This document shows, one piece after another, positions 23,175 to 33,268 of a stretch of DNA of 64,000 nucleotides. Every line of letters starts with the position of its first letter. Positions within the stretch are counted from its first letter, which is position 1. This stretch comes from DATLZU01 sp051293835. GTDB lineage: Bacteria; Nitrospirota; Nitrospiria; Nitrospirales; Nitrospiraceae. The position numbers and the translations under genes were made by a program. The notes under the pieces are model-generated. The model was not told the DNA's origin. It worked only from the letters and a program-made list of their open reading frames with translations, and searched no databases. Where the stretch lies: positions 1-64,000 of the forward strand of contig JBPKMA010000006.1 of the NCBI GenBank assembly GCA_051293835.1, given 5' to 3'.

Positions 23175-23375
23175 TCACAATAGATGCCGGGCGAAGAGCG
23201 CCTGCGGCGTCATCGTTCCCGCTTCAGGCGAACGAACTGTTCGCCGCCGCACTCGGGGGCATACTGTGGGCCCCTTGAGTTTGCCCTGCAGCTTGTACGA
23301 GTCGGGCTCATATTCCTGGACGGTCCGATCGCGCCGGACACCCAGTCCTGCAGGGGTCTTCACCGTCGGCGCCAT
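23175..23375 (-). pseudogene. BCAM0308-family protein, broken N-terminal remnant
   Basis: The frame starts MAPTVKTPAGLGVRRDRTVQ, then EYEPDSYKLQGKLKGPTVCP, which is the N-terminus of BCAM0308-family proteins as I recall them (there followed by a Cys-pair zinc site and a basic region). After PTVCP the reading frame must shift: another frame continues ECGGEQFVRLKRE then a stop, where the family has the second half of the Cys pair. The segment ending ALFARHLL is the shifted counterpart of the next family block. The rest of the protein, usually 150 residues or more, is absent. The family is named from a gene in the low-oxygen locus of Burkholderia cenocepacia. No other gene is seen between 23133 and 23511. 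Confidence 0.55.
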
Positions 23376-23511
23376 AACAATTGGTTCTTCCCACTTTGAA
23401 AATGGCTGACGGCCCGTTGCGAGCAGTTCGTTTGCAAAAACACTAGCCGATCCTTGGCGCCGTTAGCTGTTGCTGCCCGCTACCGGCTGTGTTCCGCGTC
23501 GGGCGGCGGTC

Positions 23512-24210
23512 TCATTCAGGCGCTCGGCTCCCGCGGTGTGAGCGCAGCGCCTGTCCTGCCAAGTCCAGGTAGCGGATCACGTCCGCATCCTCAACCTGGG
23601 TGAAATCGGCGTAATGCCAGCCGACCGCGAAGAACGGCTCCGGTATCTCCAATACGACCAGCTTGTCGACCTTGCGCGCCACCTCCTCAAGCGTCTCGCG
23701 CGGTCCGACCGGGATGGCACCGACCAGCCGGCGCGGCTTCAAGTCCCGTATCGCATTCAACGAGGCGAAGAACGTGGCGCCCGTAGCGATGCCGTCGTCC
23801 ACGAGCAACACTGTCCGGTCGGTGAGCATCGGCATGTTCCTCCCTTGCCGATAGAGCGCTTGCCGTCTGGCGATCTCTTCCTGCTGCGCTCGAATCACTT
23901 TGTCCAGCGCTTCCTGCTCGATCTCGGACAGCGCGATCGCCTCCCGGTTGAGATACAGTGAGCCGGTCTCGCTGATCGCCCCTAGGGCAAATTCAGGATT
24001 GTCCGGCGCCCCGATTTTCCTGGTGATGAAGACGTCCAGGGGCAGGCGAAGCGCAAGGCTCATCTGATAACCCACCGCCACCCCGCCCCGTGGTAGAGCG
24101 AGGATCAGGGCCGTGGGGTCGTCTCGGTATGCCAGGAGCCTGGCCGCCAAGAGGCGCCCGGCTTCTTCTCGGTCACGAAACACAGTCGTGATCCTGATTG
24201 CAGGAGCCAC
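23512..24210 (-). CDS. Phosphoribosyltransferase family protein
   Basis: A 232-residue enzyme of the type I phosphoribosyltransferase fold. The PRPP-binding loop is clear: VLLVDDGIATGATFFASL, with the two adjacent Asp residues that hold the pyrophosphate/Mg2+. An N-terminal segment with LILALPRGGVAVGYQMSLAL precedes it, as is usual for this group. The substrate base cannot be read from the sequence; proteins of this size with the same motif are common in stress loci and are not biosynthetic enzymes in most cases I know of. The C-terminal quarter (QALRSHRGSRAPE) is basic. The gene lies upstream of the CBS gene and downstream of Hsp20, on the same strand. Confidence 0.9.
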   Translation of the reverse strand: MAPAIRITTVFRDREEAGRLLAARLLAYRDDPTALILALPRGGVAVGYQMSLALRLPLDVFITRKIGAPDNPEFALGAISETGSLYLNREAIALSEIEQEALDKVIRAQQEEIARRQALYRQGRNMPMLTDRTVLLVDDGIATGATFFASLNAIRDLKPRRLVGAIPVGPRETLEEVARKVDKLVVLEIPEPFFAVGWHYADFTQVEDADVIRYLDLAGQALRSHRGSRAPE

Positions 24211-24353
24211 GCGGGCATCCTCGCTTCAGTCGCTCCTGACGCCGAGTGGAAGCTCGCCCGAAACGCCGATGCCGCGATTCGCCATCATCGCGAAAAGGGA
24301 GCGTCTGCAGCCGACTGGTTTTTTCAATTTCCGTTCGGTCGTTGGTCAGACGA

Positions 24354-24766
24354 TCAGGCGACTTTCACCTCACTGGCTTTCGCCGTCGCCTTCTCGGACT
24401 TGGGTACATGCACCTTCAGCACACCGTCCTTGTACTCGGCGCTGACCTTAGAACCATCGGCGTCATCGGGCAGAGTGAAGCTCCGCATAAAGCTGCCGTC
24501 GGCCCGCTCCATGCGGTGATACTTCCTGCCCTTCTCTTCCTTGTCATATATTTTCGTTCTTCCGAAATCGAGAGCACGTTATCCTCGATGGTCAGTTTCA
24601 CATTTTCCTTCTTCACCTCTCCGCCACCGTCATGGCTTCCCTGTCACCGTCGGCCCGCACGGGTACGCGGCCGAAGAACGTGGCCCGCCGTTTCTCCATT
24701 TTTTTCCAGTTCCTTGAACGGGTCCCCACGCGTCTTAAACGGTTCCCATCGCGTGATGGTACTCAT
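24354..24766 (-). pseudogene. Hsp20/alpha-crystallin small heat-shock protein, broken
   Basis: From the ATG at 24766 (AAGGAGAAGG ribosome site) the sequence reads MSTITRWEPFKTRGDPFKEL and, with a shift, RRATFFGRVPVRADGD, the usual N-terminal arm. The first half of the alpha-crystallin domain is then missing or scrambled, and reading resumes in another frame with KYHRMERADGSFMRSFTLPD, DADGSKVSAEYKDGVLKVHV and PKSEKATAKASEVKVA before the stop. The intact protein would be an ATP-independent chaperone of about 150 residues. The missing centre (roughly 40 residues, containing the strands that normally follow EAMTVA) means even a frame-corrected product would not fold as the domain. Confidence 0.85.
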
Positions 24767-24930
24767 AACGCCTTCTCCTTTTGTGGATGAGTGGGTTGGT
24801 GGACGACACGTCCGCGCGAGATGCGGACGGTCGTCGCCCTCACTTGGCGAAGCCTTCCGCGTTGTCGTACGCGGCGAATGTCCCATGGCGAGCCGGCGGA
24901 AGCAATGATCCGCTTCATGATCGGTCATGG

Positions 24931-25158
24931 CTACGCGCTTGCTTTCATCTCCTCGGCCGAGCCAGGAAAGGCGGCATAGCCGCCTCGGGCCAGGCGGCAG
25001 AGCCGGATCCGACCGCATCGGCTCAGGTGATCCAGTGCCAGGAAGACTTGGTTCCAGGTCAAGTTCGGGCACTGTTGCACGATCTCTTCCAGCGAGCTGC
25101 CGGGAGACCGAACGATGACTTCCATGATCTGATCGTCGGACGCGTACGCATCGGACAT
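24931..25158 (-). CDS. Small winged-helix-like protein
   Basis: A 75-residue protein taken from the ATG at 25158 (MSDAYASDDQIME), with the weak GGGGGATGCGCG upstream. The layout is helix (DDQIMEVIVRSPG), helix (SLEEIVQQCPNLT), recognition-like helix (WNQVFLALDHLSRCG), then a short beta wing (RIRLCRLARGGYAAFPG). This is the shape of a DNA-binding winged helix or a small regulator, but I do not know a named family. It lies between Hsp20 and the nucleotidyltransferase gene and could control the neighbouring stress genes; that is inference from position. Confidence 0.6.
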   Translation of the reverse strand: MSDAYASDDQIMEVIVRSPGSSLEEIVQQCPNLTWNQVFLALDHLSRCGRIRLCRLARGGYAAFPGSAEEMKASA

Positions 25159-25373
25159 CGCGCATCCCCCTCTTTGGCGAGGCCTCCTCACGCCATCACC
25201 TGTGCATTCGGAGTGCCAGGACAGGGCAACTCCGTGCCAGCACAAGAGCTTTGACGCGACGGGCACTTGTGGGCGTGAGTTTGAACGATGACCGAGCGAA
25301 CGTGAACGACTGTGGCGTTTGGGGTCAACGGAGGGAGCCGCGCTGTTGCCAATTACCTCAAGCGCGGGTCGCA

Positions 25374-26051
25374 TCACGCGAGAAATGCCTTCCGAAGCCG
25401 AATCAGGAAGTCGTTAACAAGGCGCAGATTGGATTGGTGGGCGCAGAGCGCAAGCCGGCGCTGAGCTTCCTGGGTCCAGTACTCGCCCAGATCGATAACT
25501 TCTCCAGGGCGGTAGCGCCCCTCTTTGATCTTCCTAATAGTCTCACCGATCGGGGTCTCGGCGATGTGCGTGCTGAACGTCTCTCGCTCTAGCAGTTCGC
25601 ACAGGTTGTACAAGACACGCAGGTAGGTGGCGGCGTATTTCGCCGGCCGCTCGTCTTTTTTGTCCAGCATCTTCCTGCGTTGGTTCTCGCAGTAATTGAT
25701 GAACGCATCATAGGCAGTCTGCGGAGACCAAACGTGCGGAAAGAGTTGCCGCAATTCCGCTCCCCACTCATCCATCGCGACGACGGGAGCTACGAAGGTC
25801 TCGAGGATCAACGGATGGCATTGGGTGCCGAGGAGGAGAAATTGGCCGACCTCCCAGGCTGTTTCGTCGGCTGCTTCCTTCATCATGCGTACGCCCTGGT
25901 ACTTGAATCCCAAGCGGAACATTTCTTCGGTCGGAATGACGAAAACGCTCCGATAGTCGGCGTCGCTGCCTGGCTTGGCCAACCCGTGGGCCTGCGATCC
26001 AACGAGGACTTTGAGGATTGTCCGATCGGCGACGATTTGTCCCGTTACCAT
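25374..26051 (-). CDS. Predicted nucleotidyltransferase (YcgL/COG3541-like)
   Basis: A 225-residue protein with the pol-beta-type nucleotidyltransferase core near the N-terminus: VLVGSQAHGLAKPGSDADYR, whose GS and DxD are the metal- and nucleotide-binding residues, followed by GVFVIP-like strands (SVFVIPTEEMF). Then helices with YDAFINYCENQRRKML, ATYLRVLYNLCELLERETF. This arrangement matches the YcgL/COG3541 group of predicted nucleotidyltransferases, whose target is not known; related toxins and RNA enzymes modify tRNA or proteins. It is intact and immediately follows the broken acetyl-CoA operon (stop of the acyl carrier protein at 26053), on the same strand. Confidence 0.82.
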   Translation of the reverse strand: MVTGQIVADRTILKVLVGSQAHGLAKPGSDADYRSVFVIPTEEMFRLGFKYQGVRMMKEAADETAWEVGQFLLLGTQCHPLILETFVAPVVAMDEWGAELRQLFPHVWSPQTAYDAFINYCENQRRKMLDKKDERPAKYAATYLRVLYNLCELLERETFSTHIAETPIGETIRKIKEGRYRPGEVIDLGEYWTQEAQRRLALCAHQSNLRLVNDFLIRLRKAFLA

Positions 26052-26052
26052 C

Positions 26053-26290
26053 TCAACGTCGGGCTGTCAGTTGTTCAATGCACCCGTTCAACGATGCGTA
26101 CTTGGGATAGTCTGCCTCAGGAATTTCGACACGAAACATCTTGTGCAGGGCGATAACAACGTTCAAAAACTCCATCGAGTCGATGGTCCAACCGATCACG
26201 GAAGTTCGCGTCCGGGCTCAGCGACTTGAGGTCGGCCTCTGGCGCAATGTCGCCGAAAATGCGGAGCACGGCGCTTTTCACTTCGCCTGG
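26053..26290 (-). pseudogene. Acyl carrier protein remnant
   Basis: In one frame the strand reads EVKSAVLRIFGDIAPEADLK and SLSPDANFRD; after a frameshift it continues DSMEFLNVVIALHKMFRVEI and PEADYPKYASLNGCIEQLTA to a stop. This is an acyl carrier protein; DSME is the phosphopantetheine site with its Ser. The first ten or so residues are lost where the sequence joins the end of the E2 remnant. It lies at the downstream end of the pyruvate dehydrogenase genes, an association seen in some bacteria, where it may hold an acyl group for the E2 reaction. The single frameshift makes it non-functional. Confidence 0.85.
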
Positions 26291-27306
26291 ACTTGGCCGT
26301 TCACGATCCAGGGCCGTTCGACGATTTTGCCGAATCCTACCAGCGCCACCTGCGGCGGGTAAATGACCCCCAACGCGGTCTCGACGTCTTGTTCCCCGAG
26401 ACCGGTGACGGTAATTGTAGGGTCCGACAGTTCCGACCCTCGCAATGTCTCGGCACGGGCGCGTACGACCAGGTCTTGCAAGTTCTGCATCCGCTCGCTC
26501 AAGCTTTGCTGGTCCGTATAAGGAAGGGCCGGCGCGACGAGACTGCCTTGCCGCAAGGAAATCGCCCCACCGACAGGGATGTCCTGACCGGGAACGCCCA
26601 TGTCTCCTTTCCACACGGCATTGAGCTCGGGACCTAGTGGAAAGCCAGAGCGACAGCCTTGAGCGGAGCACGCTGTACAGGAACTGGTCTGTGACCGGTA
26701 ACCACGCCAGAGTCTGGCTCATGTCGATCGTTGTGCTCACGTAGTAGTGGGGGATTTCCCGTTTCGACCGGGTCATCGCAGCCGCGATGGCCTGTCGCAT
26801 CCAGGATTGGCGGTCAACAGTTTCGCGGCTTGCGGGGCTGCCTCTCCAGCTTTGACCCTCATGCTGCGGGCCTCCGCTGCGTGACAATGTCTTCCCGACC
26901 GATTGCGCCTCTCGGACCGGTGTCCTGCACGGTGGACAGGTCGATGCTGAGGTCGGCCGCGAGTTGTTTGGCCGCGGGGGAGATGCGGAGGCGTGTTGGT
27001 TCAACAGACGGAGGAGCCTGAGCCGCGGAGGTCATCTCTTCACCGCGAGCTTCCGCCTTCGGGCCTCGCGCCGGTCGTTCTTCCCGAATGATGGCCATGG
27101 CCGTGCCAACGGGAACCTTGGCGCTGGGCTGAACGAGCAGTTGTTCGATGGCGCCGGTTGTGAAGGATTCGATCTCGATGGCGGCCTTGTCGGTATCGAC
27201 CACGGCGATGATCTCGCCCTTGGTCACCCGGTCACCAACGCTCTTGTACCATTCGATGAGCGTGCCGGCGCTCCGCGCCGAGCACGGGCATGACAAATTC
27301 AGCCAT
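26278..27306 (-). pseudogene. Dihydrolipoamide acyltransferase (E2) of pyruvate dehydrogenase, broken
   Basis: Starts MAEFVMPVLGAE at 27306, then shifts frame to a lipoyl domain (SAGTLIEWYKSVGDRVTKGE and VVDTDKAAIEIESF, with the lipoylated Lys), a linker, an E3/E1-binding domain (RLRISPAAKQLAADLSIDLS, GPRGAIGREDI) and the catalytic core in two further frames (MRQAIAAAMTRSKREIPHYY; LRQGSLVAPALPYTDQQSLS). The core stops at IVERPWIVNGQVQAK, so the C-terminal 50 residues with the catalytic HxxxD (DHR..DG) are missing. The missing part has been deleted together with the start of the acyl carrier protein gene. The enzyme would have transferred acetyl groups from lipoamide to CoA. Confidence 0.9.
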
Positions 27307-27308
27307 GT

Positions 27309-27976
27309 CTAGAAGTCCGTAAAACGGGAAGTGTCAAGCTGGACGCGCAACTGGTCGGCCCTGGCCCGCGAGAGACACGCGACAAGCGGCGAACGACGAA
27401 GGAGCCGACCAGTGACGGATGACGACGCAAGTCTTCCCTTCCCCACTATGGCACGAACGGTCTGTCTGAATGATCGTGACGACCTGCAGCAGCGCCGCGT
27501 CCTCCAGGTGTTGGGGATAAGGAATCGGCACTTCGGCGCTGCAGACGCGCGCGCCAGTCCGTTGAGATCGTAAAAGGCGCCTTCCATGATCCGTGCACTG
27601 ATTTCCGCCGCGAAACTGCCCGTCCGCCAGGCCTCGTCGCCCACCACGGTGCGTTGGGTTCTTCGGACCGAGGTCAGGATCGCCACCGAGTTGTTGACGA
27701 TCTGATCCAAGCCCACAGGCGGAAATTGACCGTCATGATCTCCACGATCGACCTTATCCCTCCCAGCGCTGCGCCGATGCCAGCACTGACAAACGTGTTC
27801 TCCGACAGCGGTGTGTCACGGATGCGTTCCGGGCCGAACTCTTCCCACAGCCTTTTGCTGCAGGCGTAGGTGCCGCCGTAACGTCCGACGTCTTCCCCCA
27901 TCAGAAAGACGCGCGGATCGCTCTGCAGGGCCTCGCCCAACCCGGCGCGGACGGCTTCGCTGGATGTGACGTTCAT
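27309..27976 (-). pseudogene. Pyruvate dehydrogenase E1 beta, broken
   Basis: Begins MNVTSSEAVRAGLGEALQSD and contains VFLMGEDVGRYGGTYACSKR, EEFGPERIRDTPLSENTFV, all of which are conserved E1-beta sequence of the thiamine-diphosphate family. After IVEIMTVNF the frame changes and later resumes near the C-terminus with VVGDEAWRTGSFAAEISARI and IPYPQHLEDAALLQ in separate frames. The central 100 or so residues of the family's usual 325 are missing. The last part runs to a stop just before the E2 ATG (27306), consistent with an operon. Confidence 0.88.
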
Positions 27977-27990
27977 CTAGTCTACCGCCG

Positions 27991-28626
27991 CTAGTTTGCC
28001 GACGAAGTCGGCATGTAGACGTCCTTCTCCAGGTCTTCGACCGGCTCCCAAGGACCTGCTTCGACAAAAGCGACCGCGTCATCGATCTCGGTGGCGAGGG
28101 CGTCTGCCATCTGCTGGACATCGTCGTCGGTGAGCCATCCTGATTCGCTGAGCCGTTTTTCGAACGTGGCGATGGGGACCCGCCGTTTCCATGCCGCGAC
28201 TTCTTCTTTGGTTCGATAGAGTTCGGAATCGTACATCGAATGGGCGCAGAAGCAGCAGGTGTGGTACTCGAGCAGATAAGGACCGTTGCCTTCGCCGAAG
28301 AAGCAGGCGGTGCCTCCCTTGGGGTTCCCCTTTGTCGAGGGGTGGGAAATAGGAGGGAGAGCTTCTGCGCGAGCGCAAGCCCGACCGCGATAGGGAGTCC
28401 GCCGCCGACGATGGCAAGGCCGCCGTAAAACTCCCGGGAGGCACCAAAGAAATGCATGGAGCAGCCGCGGCCGAGCCGCAGCCGTTGGCTTCTCCGTACA
28501 ACTCCGTCATCAAGGAGTCCATCGGCTTGCCGCGGACCAGGGCATGCCTGTGCTCGCGATACGTCGCCACAACGGCGTCCTCTACCGTGAATGCCGGCAA
28601 CGCTCCGGCCGCCACCGCCTCTTCGC

Positions 28627-28640
<14 letters not shown>
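27991..28640 (-). pseudogene. Pyruvate dehydrogenase E1 alpha, broken
   Basis: Pieces in order: IGEEAVAAGALPAFTVEDAV, then HRHALVRGKPMDSLMTELYG, MHFFGASREFYGGLAIVGGG followed by LPIAVGLALAQKL (near the thiamine-diphosphate-binding region), FFGEGNGPYLLEYHTCCFCA, and SMYDSELYRTKEEVAAWKRR, ending EDLEKDVYMPTSSAN. The middle of the family, about 70 residues between the GDGA-type site and NGPYLLE, is deleted, and several frame changes are required. A palindromic repeat lies inside at 28322-28350. The upstream end runs into acetyl-CoA synthetase sequence at about 28640, so the two genes have fused, losing this gene's start. Confidence 0.88.
28322..28350. repeat. Palindromic repeat inside the E1-alpha remnant
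   Basis: TTCCC at 28325-28329 is inverted as GGGAA at 28344-28348, around a CCCCT-type inner stem. One reading is FPPLDKGEPQG, a phrase that recurs in translated intergenic palindromes of many bacteria (PPLxKGExGG). It sits in a place where E1-alpha normally has no such sequence. Confidence 0.55.
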
Positions 28641-30236
<1,596 letters not shown>

Positions 30237-30523
30237 AGGACGGTCGTGGTCGATGCGGAGAAGATGTTGAAATTCCAGTGTCCTGCGACCGATCCTTCCG
30301 AAATTAATTTTCTGTGTCTTCTGTAGCATTATTCGTCACTGAGAAGTCGGTGTACGTGGACATTTGCACCAGGAGGCTGCATAGAAAAAAATAATGGGCG
30401 GTGAGTAGCTGTCGTGAATGCAGCTCTCGGCCGCCCCCCGAATCCTTTCGCTCGCCGCCCGCTCTAACTAACTGGACGGACGCTATTCAAAGACGACCTG
30501 CGAAATGAACGGAGGTGAACCCT

Positions 30524-30673
30524 ATGACTGGTTCGATGATTGATGGAACACTGGCGGTTGCCGGCCTCTTCGTTACCCTCATAACGATGGTGTGGAGTCT
30601 CTTGGTGAGCAACACGGTCGAGGCCATGCAGGTGGCTGGTGAAAAGGCGGCGGCGCTGAACCGGGCCGCCTGA
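30524..30673 (+). CDS. Small membrane protein of 49 residues
   Basis: Starts MTGSMIDGTLAVAGLFVTLI and continues TMVWSLLVSNTVEAMQVAGE, with one predicted membrane helix over residues 9-28. The GGAGGTG ribosome site 7 bases before the ATG is strong and correctly spaced. No known family is recognised. The codon pattern is consistent with real coding. A gap between 30237 and 30523 holds no gene that I can see. Confidence 0.6.
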   Translation: MTGSMIDGTLAVAGLFVTLITMVWSLLVSNTVEAMQVAGEKAAALNRAA

Positions 30674-30803
30674 GATGTGTTCCCCTGAACCCATGAACCG
30701 AGGAGGAGAACTGGGTGTGTGAATGACGAAGGGCTCCGCCCCCCTCGGCTGAAAGGGTGGATGGACATTTGACGATGCAAACGATGACAACGGAGTTAGC
30801 AAC

Positions 30804-31043
30804 ATGGTGAAAGAGACAGAGATGGTCAAAGAAAAAGCGGATACGATGGTCGATCGCGATCAGTGCCGGCGGTGCGGAGGTTTGATGGTTACAGAATCCA
30901 CCGGTGATCCGTTCACATCCGGCTTCCGGTGCGTGATCTGCGGTGAGCGGATCGATCCGGTAATCCTCGCCCATCGCAGACAGCAAGCGATGCGTACGGA
31001 GGCTGAAAAGCTGTTTGCGGGAAGCGACGCCCGTGCGAACTAA
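30804..31043 (+). CDS. Two-CxxC zinc-ribbon protein
   Basis: A 79-residue protein with a charged helical N-terminus (MVKETEMVKEKADTMV) and a zinc ribbon: CRRCGG and, 19 residues on, CVICGE, so four Cys ligands are complete. The C-terminal tail is helical and basic. The ATG at 30804 is used; a second Met lies at 30822. Such tiny zinc ribbons of unknown function are frequent in this type of genome. It may act as a small DNA- or ribosome-binding regulator; nothing in the sequence settles this. Confidence 0.72.
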   Translation: MVKETEMVKEKADTMVDRDQCRRCGGLMVTESTGDPFTSGFRCVICGERIDPVILAHRRQQAMRTEAEKLFAGSDARAN

Positions 31044-31104
31044 CTCGAGCCTTTCTGTCTTTCCTGGACGTTACCGTCGGTCCTCCCGGACCACCCCAAA
31101 GAGG

Positions 31105-31881
31105 TGTTCCGCAACAGTGATCGGGTGGTGATGGCCTACACTTCTTTCTGTAAAAGTGCGTGGAGTCGGGTGCTCTGCGTGTACGGCCATGCGGGAGACA
31201 GGGCAGAAACTCCTGCGGCCTCGGGTCGAGGGAGCCCGAGTCTTCCGACATGAGCTGACCGCCCACGGGCTGGAGGCGCCGTTGCGGGGATCTTCGATGG
31301 CTAGCCCGGTCTGCGTAAGGCGCAGCGAGAGGTGTCCCCCGCGCCCTTTCCCAGCGGGGTCAGGTCCATAAGCTGTGCAACACCTGGCCACGCGGCCGCA
31401 GGCGGCACGGGCGCAGCCCAAGCCGATCATCCAGCAGCTCTTCCGTAAGGCCTGGCCCGGGGCCATGTGCTGCTCGCCCGCTGGCAGGCCCGCTATCCGG
31501 CGGCGCTGGCGGGTCTGGAGCAGGCTCTGGAGACCCACCCCGTGTATCTGTGTCCCAAGGAGCCTCACACGAGTATCCGGACCCCGAATCTGCTCGAACG
31601 CACGGTCGGGCACGGGTGACGCTGCCCGAAGGCGATCCCGCGGTTCCCCATGGAGACCGCCTGTCGGAAACTGGTGTTCGCGAGATTGCTTACGGCCTTG
31701 CAAGACTGGCGCGGGTTGCGGATGCCCCCGCACCTGCTGCGGGAGTTGGATGCCATCCGCCACGGGTGGTATCCGGTGCAGCGGCAGGTGGCGTGCTCAT
31801 CACGGCCGGAGTGAGCGCCGCCGTGGTCACTTTTACAGGAAAAAGTGATCTGACCGATTGGGTTGTGACTGTGGTGGAACG
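31105..31881 (+). mobile_element. IS256-family deletion derivative with terminal inverted repeats
   Basis: Bounded by an inverted pair of 53 bases: left 31106-31158, right 31828-31880. The inner 20 bases (CACTTCTTTCTGTAAAAGTG and its partner) match at 18 of 20 positions, and a second block (ACTGT..GGAAC on the right side) matches at 11 of 13 with identical spacing. Inside, the plus strand carries transposase sequence in the order RYPAALAGLEQALE, FPKE-like CPKEPHTSIRTPNLLERT, AIPRFPMETACRKLVFA and LQDWRGLRMPPHLLRELDA, the C-terminal half of an IS256 (Mutator) transposase, with two stops and frameshifts. A complete element is about 1.3 kb, so some 550 bases are missing. The flanking eight bases do not repeat. 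Confidence 0.82.
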
Positions 31882-32027
31882 CAACAACGGCCATCGAGGA
31901 GTGAGCCGCATAATGTGCGGTAGTGGGCCGCTCCTATCCGCTTCAGCCACACCGGGCTTGCGCATTGCCCTATGATCTGCGCGAATTGGGGGGATCATGA
32001 TGATCTGTCACGGCGTGGGAGGAAGGC

Positions 32028-32189
32028 ATGAACCAGAGGACCGGTTTCAAGAATATGCCCAAAAGGCAGGCGAAGAAGTTTACTAAGCTCAAGATCAAGA
32101 ACGCGCAACAGAAGGTCCTGAAGCAAGCCACGCGCCTGCAGGGTGTCAGACCACGGATGAAAGGCGTTGAGTGGGAGAACCCGGCCTAG
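32028..32189 (+). CDS. Small basic protein coupled to rtcA
   Basis: A 53-residue, strongly basic protein, KNMPKRQAKKFTKLKIKNAQ in the middle, starting MNQRTGFKNM with a GGGAGGAAGG ribosome site. Its stop (32187-32189) is two bases before the ATG of rtcA, so the two are translationally coupled. The basic helical character suggests nucleic-acid binding. I do not recognise the family. Confidence 0.6.
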   Translation: MNQRTGFKNMPKRQAKKFTKLKIKNAQQKVLKQATRLQGVRPRMKGVEWENPA

Positions 32190-32191
32190 CC

Positions 32192-33268
32192 ATGATCGAG
32201 ATCGATGGTTCCCGCTACTCCGGCAGCGGCACGATCGTCCGCCAGGCGGTGGCCTTTGCGGCGCTCACCGGCCGGCCTATCCACATCATCAATGCGCGCG
32301 TCCGCCGGCCTAATCCGGGGCTGCGACCGCAACACATCCGCGTCGTGGAGGCGATCCGAGAAGTGGTCAACGGGACAGCTGAGGGTTTGGCACCGGGGTC
32401 CCAAGAACTGTGGTTCAAACCTGGCCGCCTAAAAGCGGAACGGAGGTATGTGTGGGACATTGGAACGGCAGGTTCGACCACGATGTTGGGTTTGGCGCTC
32501 CTTCCTGTGTTGGCGTTTGCACCCACCCCTGTCTCAGTCGAGTTGCGAGGCGGGCTGTTCCAGGATTTCGCCCCGTCGGTCTTTCATCTCCAATACGTAG
32601 TGGCGCCGCTGTTGAAGCGGATGGGGTTGGGAGTCGAAGTGAGGATGGAACGGCCAGGCTATGTGCCGAAAGGGGAGGGCATTCTGCGCTTGACTGTGGT
32701 TCCACCGCAGATGCCCCTCCAGAGTGTGACCCTGGAAGAGGCCGGTGCCGTCCGGCGTATCTGGGGAATCGCTCTTGCCTCGCATTTGCGTGAGCGGAGG
32801 GTGGGTCAGCGGATGGCCATGGCTGCGAAGCAGGTGCTAGAGCGTGCCGGTTACGGCGCTGAGATCGAAGAGCGAGACGATACGGCATCGCTCCAACCAG
32901 GGGCGGCGCTTGCACTTTTTGCCGACTTAGAGGGTGAGGTCCGTCTGGGAGCGGATCAAGCTGGGGCCCTCAGACGAACCGCCGAGTCGATCGGAAGCCA
33001 TGTGGCGACGCAGCTTCTGGAGGATCTGCGGGCAGGAGCCACACTGGACCGGTTCGCCGTGGATCAGGTGGTGCCGTTTGCGGCGCTGGCAGAGGGAGAG
33101 AGTCGATTCCTGGCGCCGGCCGTCACGGAACATCTGACGACCGGCGCCTGGCTTGTCGAACAATGTCTCGGTGCGAAGGTCAAGATCGACGGGCGTCTCG
33201 TGTGCGTGTCCGGAGTCGGGTTCACGGGCTTCGCCTCGATCACTGAAGAGCGAAAACCCAGTCGCTGA
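32192..33268 (+). CDS. rtcA: RNA 3'-terminal phosphate cyclase
   Basis: Enzyme that uses ATP to convert an RNA 3'-phosphate end to a 2',3'-cyclic phosphate, via an adenylated histidine. About 358 residues from the ATG at 32192 (MIEIDGSRYSGSGTIVRQAV), preferred because it directly follows the small basic gene; an alternative at 32171 exists. Family signatures include RPNPGLRPQHIRVVEAI, GSTTMLGLALLP, GLFQDFAPSVFHLQ, and EHLTTGAWLVEQCLGA near the C-terminus, with the catalytic His in EHL. No rtcB or rtcR is present in the window. It presumably works in RNA repair after stress. Confidence 0.93.
   Translation: MIEIDGSRYSGSGTIVRQAVAFAALTGRPIHIINARVRRPNPGLRPQHIRVVEAIREVVNGTAEGLAPGSQELWFKPGRLKAERRYVWDIGTAGSTTMLGLALLPVLAFAPTPVSVELRGGLFQDFAPSVFHLQYVVAPLLKRMGLGVEVRMERPGYVPKGEGILRLTVVPPQMPLQSVTLEEAGAVRRIWGIALASHLRERRVGQRMAMAAKQVLERAGYGAEIEERDDTASLQPGAALALFADLEGEVRLGADQAGALRRTAESIGSHVATQLLEDLRAGATLDRFAVDQVVPFAALAEGESRFLAPAVTEHLTTGAWLVEQCLGAKVKIDGRLVCVSGVGFTGFASITEERKPSR

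Noticed and set aside
26279..26281. GTG overlapping the stop of the E2 remnant as a start for the acyl carrier protein
   Set aside because: The overlap is produced by the deletion that joins the two genes; the normal start of the acyl carrier protein is lost.
31071..31763. Minus-strand frame of 230 codons
   Set aside because: It runs antisense through the IS256-type transposase remnant; the plus-strand frames give the transposase sequence.
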